From positions 1,319,300 to 1,383,299 of the forward strand of contig NW_022145542.1 in assembly GCF_000002235.5 (NCBI RefSeq): 64,000 nucleotides of DNA, read 5' to 3'. Each line of letters starts with the position of its first letter. Position 1 is the first letter of the stretch. Shown one piece after another: positions 37,901-49,500 of this stretch. A model generated the notes under the pieces. That model saw only the letters and a list, made by a program, of their open reading frames with translations, had not been told where the DNA came from and made no database searches. A program made the position numbers and the translations under genes. Source of the stretch: Strongylocentrotus purpuratus (taxonomy: Eukaryota > Echinodermata > Echinoidea > Camarodonta > Strongylocentrotidae).

Positions 37901-38455
37901 ATGGAAAGTAGATTTCCAACAATAAACGCTGTCTCATCTCTTCTTCGCTTGCCCCGACTGCCCTCCTTTAATACTTTCAATTTTCAGTGTGAACCAATAT
38001 CGATGCCTTGTAAAATAATATCGCCGCTTATCGAATAAATCGACTTGTCATTTACAGTGGGAATTTTGCATTTTCGAGCTGGTTTAATCACACGAAAATC
38101 AAAGTAGCGATGATCATCATAAAATTAAACACGGCTTCTTCTATATTTTAGTGAATAAGGCCAGCTGTTTTAAACCGGTGTGCCGTGAGAGAAATTTGGT
38201 TACATCAAAAAAGTTATTAATAACGTCAATTTTGAGAAAAACAAATTATGTGAAATTAGTGAAAAAAGGCCTTGATAGATTTTCATGAGGAGAAAACGTT
38301 TTAAAGATAATGAAGTACCTTTTTTCCTCTCTCGCTTCACTCGCTCGTAAGGTTTAAAACGAGATTATTTCCGGCAGCAAAATGCCTGAATACCTTCATA
38401 ATTATTTAGAGGCGCCCGAATATTCTTTGATTTGATAGCGAGGTGCCAGGGTATA
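34986..38455. other. Intergenic, no gene recognised
   Basis: Holds a C run at 35764-35782, and higher-complexity blocks at about 36060-36300 (with an AGGTCAAAG nuclear-receptor-type site) and 37090-37670 that might be regulatory. No splice-supported coding exon. A 75-codon minus-strand frame at 37435-37662 matches nothing I know. Confidence 0.35.
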
Positions 38456-38800
38456 CAGTGCGTCCCAGAAAAAAACGAAACCGAGACTTATCGATGTTTT
38501 ATCCGCATAACTTAATCACAATTAAAATTAATAAATAACACATATTTGTAAAACTTAGATCCTCCTCTTTCAATTTTGATGCAACTCATAATGTTGCACA
38601 TTTAACGCATGAGTGAATAAAAACAATTTGAAGAGAGGGTACCAAACAGTCATTTGGCGGGCGGTATTTGAATTTAAAGAAAAAAATCACATTTCTAGAA
38701 AGTTCATTTTCTACCCTTTCATATGACACCTTAATCAGAAATAACAAAATCCTGTTTGTTTAAAAAAATCCTTGCATTTCCATAATTTGATTAAACGAAA
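38456..38800 (+). mobile_element. Possible left end of a Tc1/mariner-type element
   Basis: TACAGTGCGTCCCAGAAAA followed by AAACGAAACC resembles the TA-flanked ends of Tc1/mariner-type elements. I found no matching inverted right end nearby and no transposase frame, so it would be a truncated copy. Its right limit is arbitrary. Confidence 0.3.
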
Positions 38801-40157
38801 TCGTTTTCACTGGCTGCCTGCATGGCTGATCGCCAACGAAACGGAGTTAAGTCTTTTGCCAACTCTGCTTGTTGCTACGGTAGGCAGCAGTATATTGTCA
38901 TATTCGGGCAGCAAGGTGTCCGAATATATCTTTAAAAAAAATTAAATATCGAAATTACAATTATACCACCCTCGTTTATTTCACTCCCTCAACATTTCAA
39001 CATAATTAATGTTTTCTTCTTTCTATTTTTCTCGCTCGATTCGCTCGCTCGCAAAATTTATTTTAGAAAATGTGCCCATAGATATATTGACGAGTGCCAA
39101 AGTGATGCAAAGTGTATCTTCTGTGATAAATTTGGGATTGGGGTGACGAGAAACTAGCAAGAGGACATATTAGCTTGACCAAAGTACTTAATCACAATTA
39201 AATAGTCTAATCCTTTGTCTTAAAGGCCATTGAGAATAACATTTCAACATTATTATTATGTGAGATCAGAAAGCTTTCTGCTACTGTTTCTATCCAACAA
39301 AGGCATATACATACTGCCCAGCCCTTTGATAAAATGCCAACAGATTTATACAAATCAATCACGATCATTATGATCCTAAAATTTCCCTATATCCCATTCC
39401 CATCCTGAAATGCGTGCCACCTTTCAAAATAATAAAGATTTTAGTTCACAATTAAACTCCGAATTAATTGAATTTTATTTGTGTATTTATATAGTCCTAC
39501 ACATCCGTCAAGGTTTAAGAAAATGGCGTTTACTCCTTTGAGATTATATACTTAACAAATTATTTATTTTTATTCAAATTGTACTTTGGCGGCTATAATT
39601 TCGTGCCAAAGTCGGGCAAACCTCTCTCAAAGGTGAGGCCGGCGTACTAACAAACTTGTATTCCGCTATTTAAAAAAAAATTGTATAGTATATAGGGGCA
39701 AAAAAGAAATGGCTCATTATGGCTGTATAGATATTCAGTGCATTAGGCAGAATCTGTCCCTGAAAAACGAAAACGAGGATCAAAGCGAGGATGAGGGTGA
39801 TGTCGATGATAATTATGATGGTGATAATAGTTGTGCTTTATAACTTCGTGTCGAGTCTTTGCATTAGGATTCGGCAATCACAGGGTCCGGTATTACGTGG
39901 GCATCACTTTTAACTTTAGCATGTGTAACATGGCATTGTAAATAATTTATCGGTCTGGTAGGCGTTAAATATAACAAAAGGAGGTATGTTTGAGTGATCT
40001 GATAGAGAGAAAGGCTGCTCATGATGGCATATTGTTAGGGTAAGCATTCCTTAATCCTCTGGTGAATGTATCAAAGGAAAATGACGTCCCAATGAAAGTG
40101 CATGGGAACAATAACCTTCGCAGAATTAGAAGGCTTAATGTCGAACATGACCGAGAG

Positions 40158-40208
<51 letters not shown>

Positions 40209-41444
40209 GAGAGAAAGAGAGAGAGAAAGAGAGAGGGAGAGACTGTCTATGTGTGTGTGTTAGTGAGAGAAAGAGAGGGAAAGAGAGAATAATAGACCAA
40301 AGCAATTGAGAAGAAAAATACGTAAAGATCTAACAATCATTCCCATATACACTATTGATTAGAACAGATTAGAAGATTCTAAAACAAACATAACTTCATA
40401 ATGAGGATTGCAAAGAGGTAAAGATGAAAAGATCACCGTGAAAAATATCATCACTTGTGAGCCCTTTAACTTTTAAGATTCATGGAAGGAGTACTCCTCA
40501 TCATTCTGAAACGCTCATTCTAAAAATTCGGTTAATTCAATACCAAATTAGTTATTGTATTTGTCACGTCGAAAGATAATGTAATCTTGTTATGTGCTCA
40601 CTTTCCATCTTAGCCACGAAATGATTAAAACTCGAACAGTTGCAGATACGACTTTTTAAAATCAGGACTATACTAATGCTAACACTCTGAAGAAATTAGA
40701 CAAAAGGGGGAAATTGACTAATCAATTATTTTCATGTAAAGGAAATTTCCTATTGACAAAACATTGACATTTTTTGACGAATGATAATGTTAAATTATAT
40801 TTTCTAGCCATCTAGATCTGTTTTGCTTCATACTAATTCTATCGTCTCTCTTCTCGTCAGTCAGGGGGGGGGGGGGGGGGGTGATTACGTAATAGCAGGA
40901 TAGTGGTCCATGTTCAGGAAGGGAAGAGACCCCTTCTTTAATTTCCACTCGTCTGTCACGAGCAAATAAATGTGGGCGAATAATACAAGTCATCAACATA
41001 TAGGCAGGAGATTTGGGGCCGCTATTTACAAGACGATTTACACCTTTTAACAATGGACCCAGTTATTTGTAGGTGTGAGACATTATTAGTTTAATATGAC
41101 TAGTCTGTTGTAAGAATATCATTATCATGAATAAAAACGCAACCCTATACACATTTCTAGATTTTCTAGATTGGAAACGTTTATACTTGTATGAAATTTT
41201 TATAATATTATATGAAGTTTATTTTTTCTCAACGAGAATCCATTTGAAAATAGAATTGAAAGGTGTGAAAGGTGTCGAATCATTATAAGTGTGGATGACC
41301 ACGATTATTATTTTGATTAAAATAATATTGTTTACATTCACTTGATTTGAACAAAAGTCCAACCAATATGTATATCAATGTAAATTGTTTATCCTCCACA
41401 TAAGCTGACATATCCCTCCTCGGACGTTTTGGGAAGGAGGGTGT
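38801..41444. other. Intergenic with GA microsatellite
   Basis: No gene recognised. An interrupted (GA)n tract lies at 40154-40290 and a G run at 40864-40881. The 87-codon minus-strand frame that crosses this G run (Pro run) is not credible as a gene. Confidence 0.4.
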
Positions 41445-41710
41445 AGGCCTAGCTTACCCTGTATTGGGCAGCAGATGATTTGTTGATTTTTTTCAGAAGA
41501 TGATTATAAAATTTAGGCGACGATGAATCTGTTATTTTATAAAGGTAAATATTGCGAACCATGTATTAGGCCTATAGTTTACCCTGTATTGGGCAGCAGT
41601 GGTGCAGCAGATGATCTGTTGAGTTTTTCAGAAGATGATTCTGACATATTTTAGGCGACGGTGAACCTGTTATTTCATGAAGATATTATTGCGAAATGCG
41701 AACCATGTAT
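41445..41710 (+). repeat. Two-copy tandem duplication
   Basis: Copy 1 (41445-41567) and copy 2 (41568-41710) share AGGCCTA, TTACCCTGTATTGGGCAGCAG, CAGAAGATGATT, TTTAGGCGACG and GCGAACCATGTATT in order. Copy 2 carries a small internal addition (TGGTGCAGCAG) next to GCAGCAG. The duplication is diverged and local. Confidence 0.75.
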
Positions 41711-42759
41711 TTTGTTTTTCGTCTTCTTTGTATTAGGAATATTTCTTCATAATTGTATTCAGAGTTTCAGACTACATGGATAGTGTCTGAAAATACACAT
41801 AGGTTTGTGTTTTTGCATTAGTTTTTTTTCTCGTGTATATTGAATTTTCATTAATGGTAAATTCGAAATATTTTATTACCGTCACGCTTGTTAAAGAGGG
41901 CGCTATTCTTATACATCTATTGGCTTACATTCAGGTGCCTATCTTTATCTTTAACAGCATTACAGATTTTGCTTGTTTAGCTGTTTTTATTAAATTGTTT
42001 TTTTATATATTTTTCAAAATCGGAGGAGTGTTTATTGCAGGCCGCTTTCATCTCAACATCATTTTTAAAAGGCATTCCAATTTTTGTAATGAAAGCGGAA
42101 AAGTAGGAGAAACAGAATGTCGAAAATTTGAAACAAATATGACCAAAATATGAGTGCTTGAAATATGAGATCAGTAAAGCTATGAGATTCACAAAATGTC
42201 AATTTGGGTATACTGGAATGTTACGTAGTTGCAGGTAACTCTTCAGTTTGTCCGTACAAAGTTAAGATACATACATTTCTGAGTTTTTTTTCTTAGGCGC
42301 CTTCTTCCTTGAGGACTACTAAAACTAGATTTTGGATGGCATATTATCATAGTTTCTGCAAATATAACGCCACTCCCAAATCATAAATTTTGAGAAAAAA
42401 ATAACATTTTAGTCATTTTTGTGTCTTGGAACATATGGAAAAGTTATCCGACACTTCGTCATAGTGACGTTACCGATTCAGCCAATTTCAAGTCCCCTTA
42501 CGTTTAGTAATTTTAAGTTTGAAAATTCATAACTTTATTGCGTTTTATACGATTTCGTTCATTCTAACTTCTACTAGACTGCTTTCTGGTTTTCTGCTTT
42601 CTATTTAGAGTATTTTACTATTGGAGTTGGATTTCTCTTTAATGTATACTGAATTAAATATTTGCACAGCCTCTGAACATCATGTTTAAGTTATTTTTTA
42701 TCCGAGATTAGAACTTTTTTTGTGAGTATAAATCTATTTATTGATTTATTGATTCTTGA

Positions 42760-42807
42760 TTGATTGATTTTTTTTTTTAATTTTAATTTATTTGTTTATT
42801 TTTATTT

Positions 42808-42871
<64 letters not shown>

Positions 42872-43000
42872 TTTGGAGGGGGGATGAGGATGAGTGTCAC
42901 TCGTTCTCCAACATTGATGCATCATTCTCACAGACCCCATATGCCATAGGCCAACCTCAAATTTCTACCACCCCCCCCCCCCCCCCCAAAAAAAAAAAAG
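42760..43000. repeat. Simple-sequence cluster (T, ATT, TA, G, C, A runs)
   Basis: Poly(T), (TTA)n, (TA)n at about 42840-42862, another poly(T), then C and A runs at 42970-42999. No coding content. Confidence 0.85.
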
Positions 43001-43293
43001 CTGAAAAAATTGTACCAACAAAAGGATGAATCTCTGCAAGTGAAGTGATGACTGATTTTATTTTGATTTGAATTACTTGATCGAGTGGGGTTCTTTCTTG
43101 TATCCGTATTTTAAGACTTGAGGTGTATTTCCACGGTGGTAATTAAACGCCTATATACCTAAACAACAACAACTGTATATGGTTTTCATATCCTACATTT
43201 ACAAAAGTGAACATTTTTAATTGTAGTACGCTACTCGGTGTGCATTGCTGATCCAGACAAAGAAGGCCGACAAGCGTCCCAAACTTCCGAAAT

Positions 43294-43307
43294 ATGGGGG
43301 TTACGTG
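43294..43307 (+). CDS. MED20: MED20 coding exon 1 (MGVTC...)
   Basis: Fourteen coding bases: ATG GGG GTT ACG TG, ending at the donor GTATGT (43308). Joined to exon 2 they give MGVTCVTQWPV; human MED20 begins MGVTCVSQMPV, so this tiny exon is secure although far too short for frame-based detection. The start codon follows a 5' leader with no upstream ATG for at least 30 bases. MED20 is a subunit of the Mediator head module, forming a subcomplex with MED8 and MED18 that contacts RNA polymerase II in the nucleus. Confidence 0.95.
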
Positions 43308-43527
43308 GTATGTAAATTATTTTTATTTTGAGTGTTTACATGTAATTATTGACATCGTGTTTGAACAATCTATTTCCTTTTCAAGAATTGTAATGTACCC
43401 ACGTTCCTAAGAATATTAATAAGATAGGTGCATTAGTGATTCTCGTTGTCGTGTGCCCATGCATTGAGTTTCGTGAGGGATAATTATGGAGATCGGCTTC
43501 CGCGCTATGCCTATGCCTATGCTATGC

Positions 43528-43708
43528 CGGAGTCGGGCTAACTCGGACCAGGGGACAACTCGGCCCAGGTACAAAAACGGTCAGTTTTTGCATGTTTAGG
43601 TTTAGGGTTAGGGTTAGTGTTAGGGTTAGAGTTAGGGTAAAATGACAAAAAATGACCGTTTTTGCAGCTGGGCCGAGTTGTCCCCTGGTCCGAGTTAGCC
43701 CGGATCCG
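43528..43708. mobile_element. Inverted-repeat element with TTAGGG-rich core (copy 1), MED20 intron 1
   Basis: The ends CGGGCTAACTCGGACCAGGG and CCCTGGTCCGAGTTAGCCCG are exact inverted repeats, extending inward to about 45 bp with CTCGGCCCAG. The centre (about 43597-43638) is a short run of TTAGGG and variant hexamers (TTAGTG, TTAGAG). Both flanks have CTATGC, a possible 6-bp target duplication, although CTATGC is locally repeated anyway. A second copy lies at 53975-54096. Confidence 0.8.
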
Positions 43709-43964
43709 CTATGCCTGGCTATGGCTATGCTTACGGCCTGCGGACATGTAGCTGCATAATGCATTACTATCCTGGCTGTGTATTGTGTTCTGTTGATTCT
43801 CAAATCAGATGTGTGAAAAAATAAAGGATAAAATGTAGAGGTGATAAAATATTACCAAATGGGAAACCTTGTAATACTGCAATTTGAAGAATAAAGTGTC
43901 CTAGACCTAACTCCTATTTCTCCCCGATGGTCTATACTAATTTTCTATTTGTTATTTTTTGCAG

Positions 43965-44107
43965 TGTCACACAGTGGCCAGTAACAGAGAACAGGACTGT
44001 ACCTCAGGCCGTTGAAGTCCTCACAAAGCGTCTTGATGCATTGGGTGCTTCAAAATCTGGCAATTTTGGAGTAGACTGTGAAACTTACCAGTCAGTCCCA
44101 ACAAATG
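43965..44107 (+). CDS. MED20: MED20 coding exon 2
   Basis: 143 bases between acceptor TTTTTTGCAG and donor GTGAGA, entering with two bases of the Cys codon and leaving with one base over. It encodes VTQWPV, a TVPQAVEVLTKRLDALGA helix, and NFGVDCETYQSV. Human MED20 has the matching ...[31 protein letters not shown] segment. This forms the N-terminal strand-helix of the TBP-related MED20 fold. Intron 2 (44108-44890) carries a small mariner-type repeat. Confidence 0.97.
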
Positions 44108-44581
44108 GTGAGATTTCATTTGTCAAAATAGCCATCACTTATAAGTTACCAATCATCTCTAATATCTGTAAAGCTTTCTTCATATCTAGATTATTATTAA
44201 TAACTTAGCCATTTCCAATTAGAGAAAGTAAGAAATCTTTTCATAGCAATATCCAGTTGATTATTAAGCAGGCTTTTTCATAATTATTCTGAAAAGGGAT
44301 TCACTACTTTGTTAAGTGCACACTCCCCCTACTTTGAGACCTACATACACACAGCATACTCGGTACTCTGTATTTATTCTGAACTGTAGGAAGTGTAGAA
44401 TATGAAAACATACAACAACTGGATTCATGTGTGACTTATGTTTTCCTCCTTCTTCTTGTTACTGGTATTATTATTGATATTATCTTCATATATTTATCTG
44501 CAACCAAGGGTACAGTGTAATGTGAACACATCTTAAAAAAGAGATTCAGCTTCCCCTACCACAACAGGAGGAAAGATGTCC

Positions 44582-44706
44582 TACAGTATTGCTTGGAATA
44601 AAGATGACAGTCTCACACTGTGTCACGCCTGACTGCATGCATTATCCCATAGACCTTGGTGTGACTTGGTGGTAATGTGTCTACTTTATTTCAAGCAATA
44701 CTGTAT
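44582..44706. mobile_element. Small Tc1/mariner-type MITE in MED20 intron 2
   Basis: TACAGTATTGCTTGGAATAA at the left and the near-exact reverse complement (TACAGTATTGCTTGAAATAA) at the right define termini of about 24 bp. The outermost TA on each side fits the TA target duplication of Tc1/mariner elements. It is 125 bp and non-coding. Confidence 0.6.
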
Positions 44707-44890
44707 TTGAAATTCATGTGACGCTTTTGCTTAACCACTACTGTTGGGAAATGTGAAAGGGGATGATTAAAGCATTAATTTAAGTGACAAATCTGTTTCT
44801 TCTGCCTGCTAGATTGATTGCTGTGAAGATGAAGGATATATGTTTTCCACACACTTCTTTAATTAATTTCATTTTACTTTTGACATGCAG

Positions 44891-45141
44891 TCCCACTTAA
44901 GTATATCCATGTCATGCACAACAAAGAGCAACCCTATACATGCTATGCAGTGACAGACAACAGAACCTGCCTAGTGTGTGAGAACTCTTTTGAGGCAATC
45001 ATGCATCGGCTCAATGGATTCTACGTGCCCAAGAAGACGGCCAGAATTGAGTCCAAAGGAACTCGTTATGAGATGGGTGATTTCATCATCAAGATTGGAA
45101 TAGTTTCTCTAGGGCCCCATGCCAGGGGAGTACTCGTTGAG
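44891..45141 (+). CDS. MED20: MED20 coding exon 3
   Basis: 251 bases between acceptor TGACATGCAG and donor GTAATA, ending in phase 0. It encodes VPLKYIHVMHNKEQPYTCYA, then FEAIMHRLNGFYVPKKTARIE, then GTRYEMGDFIIKIGIVSLGP and ARGVLVE. Conserved family signatures are YVMHN-like (here IHVMHN), the KIET/IESKGTRY segment, GDFxxKxG and GPxARGxxVEVEY. This is the central beta-sheet of the MED20 fold that pairs with MED18. Confidence 0.98.
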
Positions 45142-45223
45142 GTAATATTCCATCACTTACTTGACCATTCTTCTATTCAGTCGCATATTAATGTGGGTCA
45201 GGAAAATACACTTTTATTGATGT

Positions 45224-45981
45224 TTAAAGGGCAAGTCCACTCCAAAAATAACTTACTTTCAATAAAAGCAGAAAAATCAGACAAACCAATCAAAAAAATT
45301 GAGCAAAATCGGATTACTAATAAGAAAGTTTTGAATTTTTGAAAAAGTATGCAAAACTATAGAACAATGAGAATCACAACACAAGTTTGTGATGTCATGT
45401 CCTCACAGCTTATCAATTGCTTTATATACTTTAATCCCATTAATTTCCCCTTTTATCCCCCAAAACTTGATTTCCCCATGCCTTTGCCCAGGTTATATGA
45501 TTTGTATCATATTGCGTGCATGACATTTCCCCAAAACTGTTATGAATTTTGAAGAATTGATACTATTTTCTGAATATTGTATTTCATAATTATTGATTTT
45601 TATATAAATAGTTTATCAAAATTCAATTTTTCATGATTTAACCAGACAAAAATTACTCTTTATTTGTGCATCCACACAAAAACATGTTACTAACAATCTA
45701 ACTTAGATGCTGGTGTGAAGAAATAAGATTCTTAGGGTGAAAATAGGAAATTCATATCATCAATATAAAGAAAATAGTTAGTGGATAGTGAGGACCATAC
45801 GTCACAGACTCATGGGTGAGTTGCCAATTTGTGTAGTGATTTTCAAAGTTTTTCATGTCATTAAAACTTCATAACTTTCTTATTAGTTATCCCATTTTGC
45901 TCAAACTTTTTTTGATTGGTTTGTCTGATTTTTCTGGTTCTATTGAAAGTAAGTTATTTTTGGAGTGGACTTGGGCTTTAA
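45224..45981. mobile_element. Inverted-repeat element with about 120-bp termini, MED20 intron 3
   Basis: The left arm (about 45224-45345) begins TTAAAGGGCAAGTCCACTCC. The right arm (about 45857-45981) is its imperfect reverse complement, ending GGAGTGGACTTGGGCTTTAA. Both carry matching segments such as CAGACAAACCAATC and AATAAGAAAGTTTT. The interior of about 510 bases is AT-rich and non-coding. It is a foldback-like MITE. Confidence 0.8.
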
Positions 45982-46030
45982 GTAATGATTTGATAAATAA
46001 TGTGGTTTTCACTATAGCATGTAATATTGT

Positions 46031-47022
46031 TTTTATGCCTCCGTTACGAAGTAGCCGGAGGCATTATGTTTTCGGGTTGTCCGTCCGTCCGTCTGTCCGT
46101 CCGTCCGTCCGTCCGTCCGTACGGACGTACGTCCCGTTCTCGTGATCGCGTTATCTGAAGAACCGATTAATGGATTCCTGCCAAACTTTGGTCATGTATG
46201 TATCTTGCAGAGCCGATGAACTGATTAGATTTTGGGGCCTCGAGGTCAAAGGTCAAAGGTCATGCGGCTCATTATATATGCAAAAACAACTCGTGATCGC
46301 GTTATCTGAAGAACCGATTGATGGATTCCTGCCAAACTTTGGTCATGTATGTATCTTGTAGAGCCGATGAACTGATTAGATTTTGGGGTCACGAGGTCAA
46401 AGGTCAAAGTTCATGCGGCTCATTATGTATGCAAAAAAAAATTGTGATCGCGTTATCTGAAGAACCGATTGATGGATTCCTGCTAAACTTTGGTCATGTA
46501 TGTATCTTGCAGAGCTGATGAACTGATTAGATTTTGGGGTCACGAGGTCAAAGGTCAAAGGTCACAGCGCACATTACGTATGCAAAAACAGCTCATGATC
46601 GCGTTATCTCAAGAACCGATTGATGGATTCCTGCCAAACTTAGGTCATGTATGTTACTTGCAGAGCCGATGAACTGATTAGATTTTTGGGTCATGAGGTC
46701 AAGGTCAAAGGTCATGCAGCTCATTATGTATGCCAAAAATAGCTTGTGAACGCATTCTCATTAGAACTGACAGATGGATTACTATTTAACTCAGGACATC
46801 TTGCAGAGCCAATGAACTGAGTAGATCTTAGGGTCATGAGGTCAAAGATCAAAGGGTCATATATGTATATGAGAAATTGCTTGTAATCACGATATTCTGA
46901 GAACCTGTTAATGGATTACAATGAAACCTGAATTTGAAAAATTTCTTCCGTTTTGGTTTGTAAACTTGCTCTATGAAGGAGGCATCATTTTCGACTGCGC
47001 GCAGTCGAAGTTCCATCTAGTT
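46031..47022 (+). mobile_element. ATGCCTCCG repeat element with 151-bp tandem array, MED20 intron 3
   Basis: Starts TTTTATGCCTCCGTTACGAA, with a local palindrome CCTCCG...CGGAGG, then a (CCGT)n microsatellite (about 46078-46120). A tandem array follows, with units at 46140, 46291, 46442, 46593 and 46744, exactly 151 bp apart. Unit hallmarks are GATCGCGTTATCTGAAGAAC, GATGGATTCCTGC and GATTAGATTTTGGGG followed by GAGGTCAAAGGTCAAAGGTC. The last units are degenerate. It ends with AGGAGGCAT and a TCGACTGCGCGCAGTCGA palindrome before TTCCATCTAG. It is non-coding: 151 is not a multiple of three. Confidence 0.85.
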
Positions 47023-47152
47023 TCTTAACAGCTAATACACTTTTCAAACTGATGTGTATTTCTGAAGAAAAGCATCTGTTGGACTTGCAATCGATCGGTT
47101 TAATGATATATTACCCTAATTGTGATTATTACATTTTAATCTCATTGTACAG

Positions 47153-47368
47153 GTAGAGTACACACCATGTGTCATCATTCAAGACTGCTGGCCATTAATG
47201 GTGGAGTTTATGCAAGGTTTCATGGGAGCTCAGTACACACCAAACACACACCCTATGTTAGCCAACAAACAGGAAGTGCCTTTCAATGCAGAAGATACTG
47301 TCTTTCAGTACCTAGAACAGTTTGAAAACTTCGTCAAGAGGGGCTCTAGCACTGCCACTGTCAGGTGA
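47153..47368 (+). CDS. MED20: MED20 coding exon 4 (C terminus)
   Basis: 216 bases from acceptor TTGTACAG to TGA at 47366-47368. It encodes VEYTPCVIIQDCWPLMVEFM, then QGFMGAQYTPN, and ends FVKRGSSTATVR. Human MED20 has VEYGPCVVASDCWSLLLEFL, then QSFLG, and also ends in Arg (GIR). The four coding exons total 624 bases (207 residues plus stop), close to the human 212. The preceding intron of 2.0 kb is almost filled by two repeat elements. Confidence 0.98.
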   Translation, partial: VEYTPCVIIQDCWPLMVEFMQGFMGAQYTPNTHPMLANKQEVPFNAEDTVFQYLEQFENFVKRGSSTATVR

Positions 47369-49205
47369 TGTCAACATGGTATCAGCATTTCTTCACGTTT
47401 GATAATGGCTAGCAGAAGGATGAACTTGATGGTGCCTAGATCTTATTTGAGACCCTCGTTTAGAACTTGTACATGGACTGATGCCTGCTCAAGATTTAAT
47501 GTCTACTGGTTCTCTGTGCTAACATTGATGAATCTGTTACAAGTCAGTCTGAACTGTAATGCTATACTCTCGGACAGCACTGATATTGGCTGAATTTCGT
47601 CAGAAATCAATGTTAAAGATCTTGGATTTTTTCAAATGCAAATCATCCACATGACACGAGTATTTGCCGAGGCTTGTTCCATTTTTAATTTTGAAAGAAA
47701 AATATGGCGAGATTGGACATTTTTTTCTTTAAGATAAGTCATTGTGTAATGCTGATACGCAGTCCTAGGCCCTTTGTAATAGAGCTGTGATCGATCTGGA
47801 TTGATCAAATCAATTGCACCTTACTCACAAACTCTCACTTAGATTTCCTGGATCCATGACTTATATGCCTTTGTTTTACAAGCATGCATCGTCGTAAAGT
47901 AATATAATTGGAAGTTACAAGAGGCAAGATGAGAAGTATGAGCAGTATTTGTATTGGCATTGTTTACTCAAAGTTCACCATGTCCTCTTGATCAATTAGT
48001 TGATCCAAGTTGGTTCTTTACGATAGAAAGAGGTGAAAGAGTTGGTGAAATGCAATTCGTAACAAGATTGTATTTTCTTACATTTTGCTGATTCAAACCA
48101 CCAACATACATTCTTAAAGGTACTATGTCCCTTTTGCAGCCAACCTCAAATTCTGTAGAACTTTGCAGGAATTATGAATATGTCATGTATATCCTATCTG
48201 TGAAATTTAAACGTTAGCAGTGTCCTCATATTCAAATTATGCAAGGAAACCCGTTTACTTGCTAGACTTCACTGTCAGACACTATTGAGTGACTGACTGG
48301 TTTTTTTTTTCTTTGGTAATAACATACATGAAAAGAGTTGTAAAGGGTACATGAGCATTTGTCTACATCAATAAACCACTTCTTGTGATGGCCAAGACTA
48401 AACTGATTGAATCTTTGCGCAGCATAAAACGTATGACCATTCGGTACAATCGTCTTAAAATCAAGACTATTACTTTTGGGCTCTATAGCCCTAAAGTCGA
48501 TTTGACAACTAATAGTCGTTATTTTCCCACTTGAAGACATTTTCAAGCCCCACCTTTTTTTAGGGAACTTCTAAATTAGTATTATCTTTCAAATGCAGTT
48601 GGAATTTAACTTTTTCATTTTTTTGGCCTGCAAATGGGACATGGTACCTTTAAGTATGGTAAACAACTCTGAATACAAATAAATTTCTTTTTCTGTAGAA
48701 AAGTATAACACTAGAACTTGGTCAAAAGTGAAGTAAAATACATGGATTACTTTCCTCCATGTTTACTTATTTTTCAGGTCTCTAATTAGTTTTCCATCCT
48801 GTTACCATAAGAGAATGAGTTTGAAATGTTGGGATGCATAGGGCAAATAGAGGAAGTTTTTTTAATGTAACTTTCCCCAGTTTCAATGGTACATGCATCT
48901 TATGTTTATTTTTTATATTTTTGTTAAATCTTTAATTTTTGATGAAACACATGTAGAAGAAATGATATACTGGTAGGTTTGCTTCATTCTTGGGTGAAAA
49001 AGGCCTGCCTCATCCCTGGATAAAAAATTAATGAACTAGAATTTTTCTTCTTCTTCTAAACTTGTCCTTTTGACCTAGGATAAGGCGTTTTTGTGTCTCA
49101 GCCCGTCTCCTCTGTTTGTGATCATGTCAGACATAACCTTGTGAATTTTAAGAAATTGTAAAGCTGTATATAACTTAGACATAATAAAGTTAATCTCAAT
49201 GCATT
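47369..49205 (+). other. MED20: MED20 3' UTR and downstream flank
   Basis: AT-rich and without coding sequence. Possible polyadenylation signals AATAAA occur at 48678-48683 and, in a better context, at 49183-49188. A MITE occupies 48113-48654, so the longer form of the UTR would carry a foldable inverted repeat. Which site is used cannot be told. Confidence 0.5.
48113..48654. mobile_element. Inverted-repeat element, 542 bp, downstream of MED20
   Basis: Left end CTTAAAGGTACTATGTCCC then TTTTGCAGCC; reverse complement of the right end CTTAAAGGTACCATGTCCC then ATTTGCAGGCC. The termini are about 30 bp with four differences. The interior is non-coding. CTTAA at both ends may include a TTAA or TA target duplication. 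Confidence 0.75.
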
Positions 49206-49299
49206 TGTTATTATTATTTGTTTTATTTATTTAACCACAGTTAAAACACCTGCCATCAGCTATAAGGCTGTCATAAAGTCTATTAAAATCATTCACACA

Positions 49300-49500
49300 A
49301 TATACAAAAAAAAAAAATTATAATACAAATTAAAATAATAATACAGATGTGTAAATGACTCTTAATAGCAATAACACTTAGTATTATAATTTTTAAACAT
49401 CAGAAATTATGAATAAAACGAAACATCAGAGGTAGATTGAGTGAGAGAGATGAGAAGAGAGAGAGAGAGAGAGAGAAAGAAAGACAATAACGATTAGAAA
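49300..49500. repeat. A-rich and (GA)n simple repeats
   Basis: A poly(A) tract near 49306-49318 and an interrupted (GA)n tract at 49440-49485. Nothing else recognised between 49206 and 49830. Confidence 0.7.
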
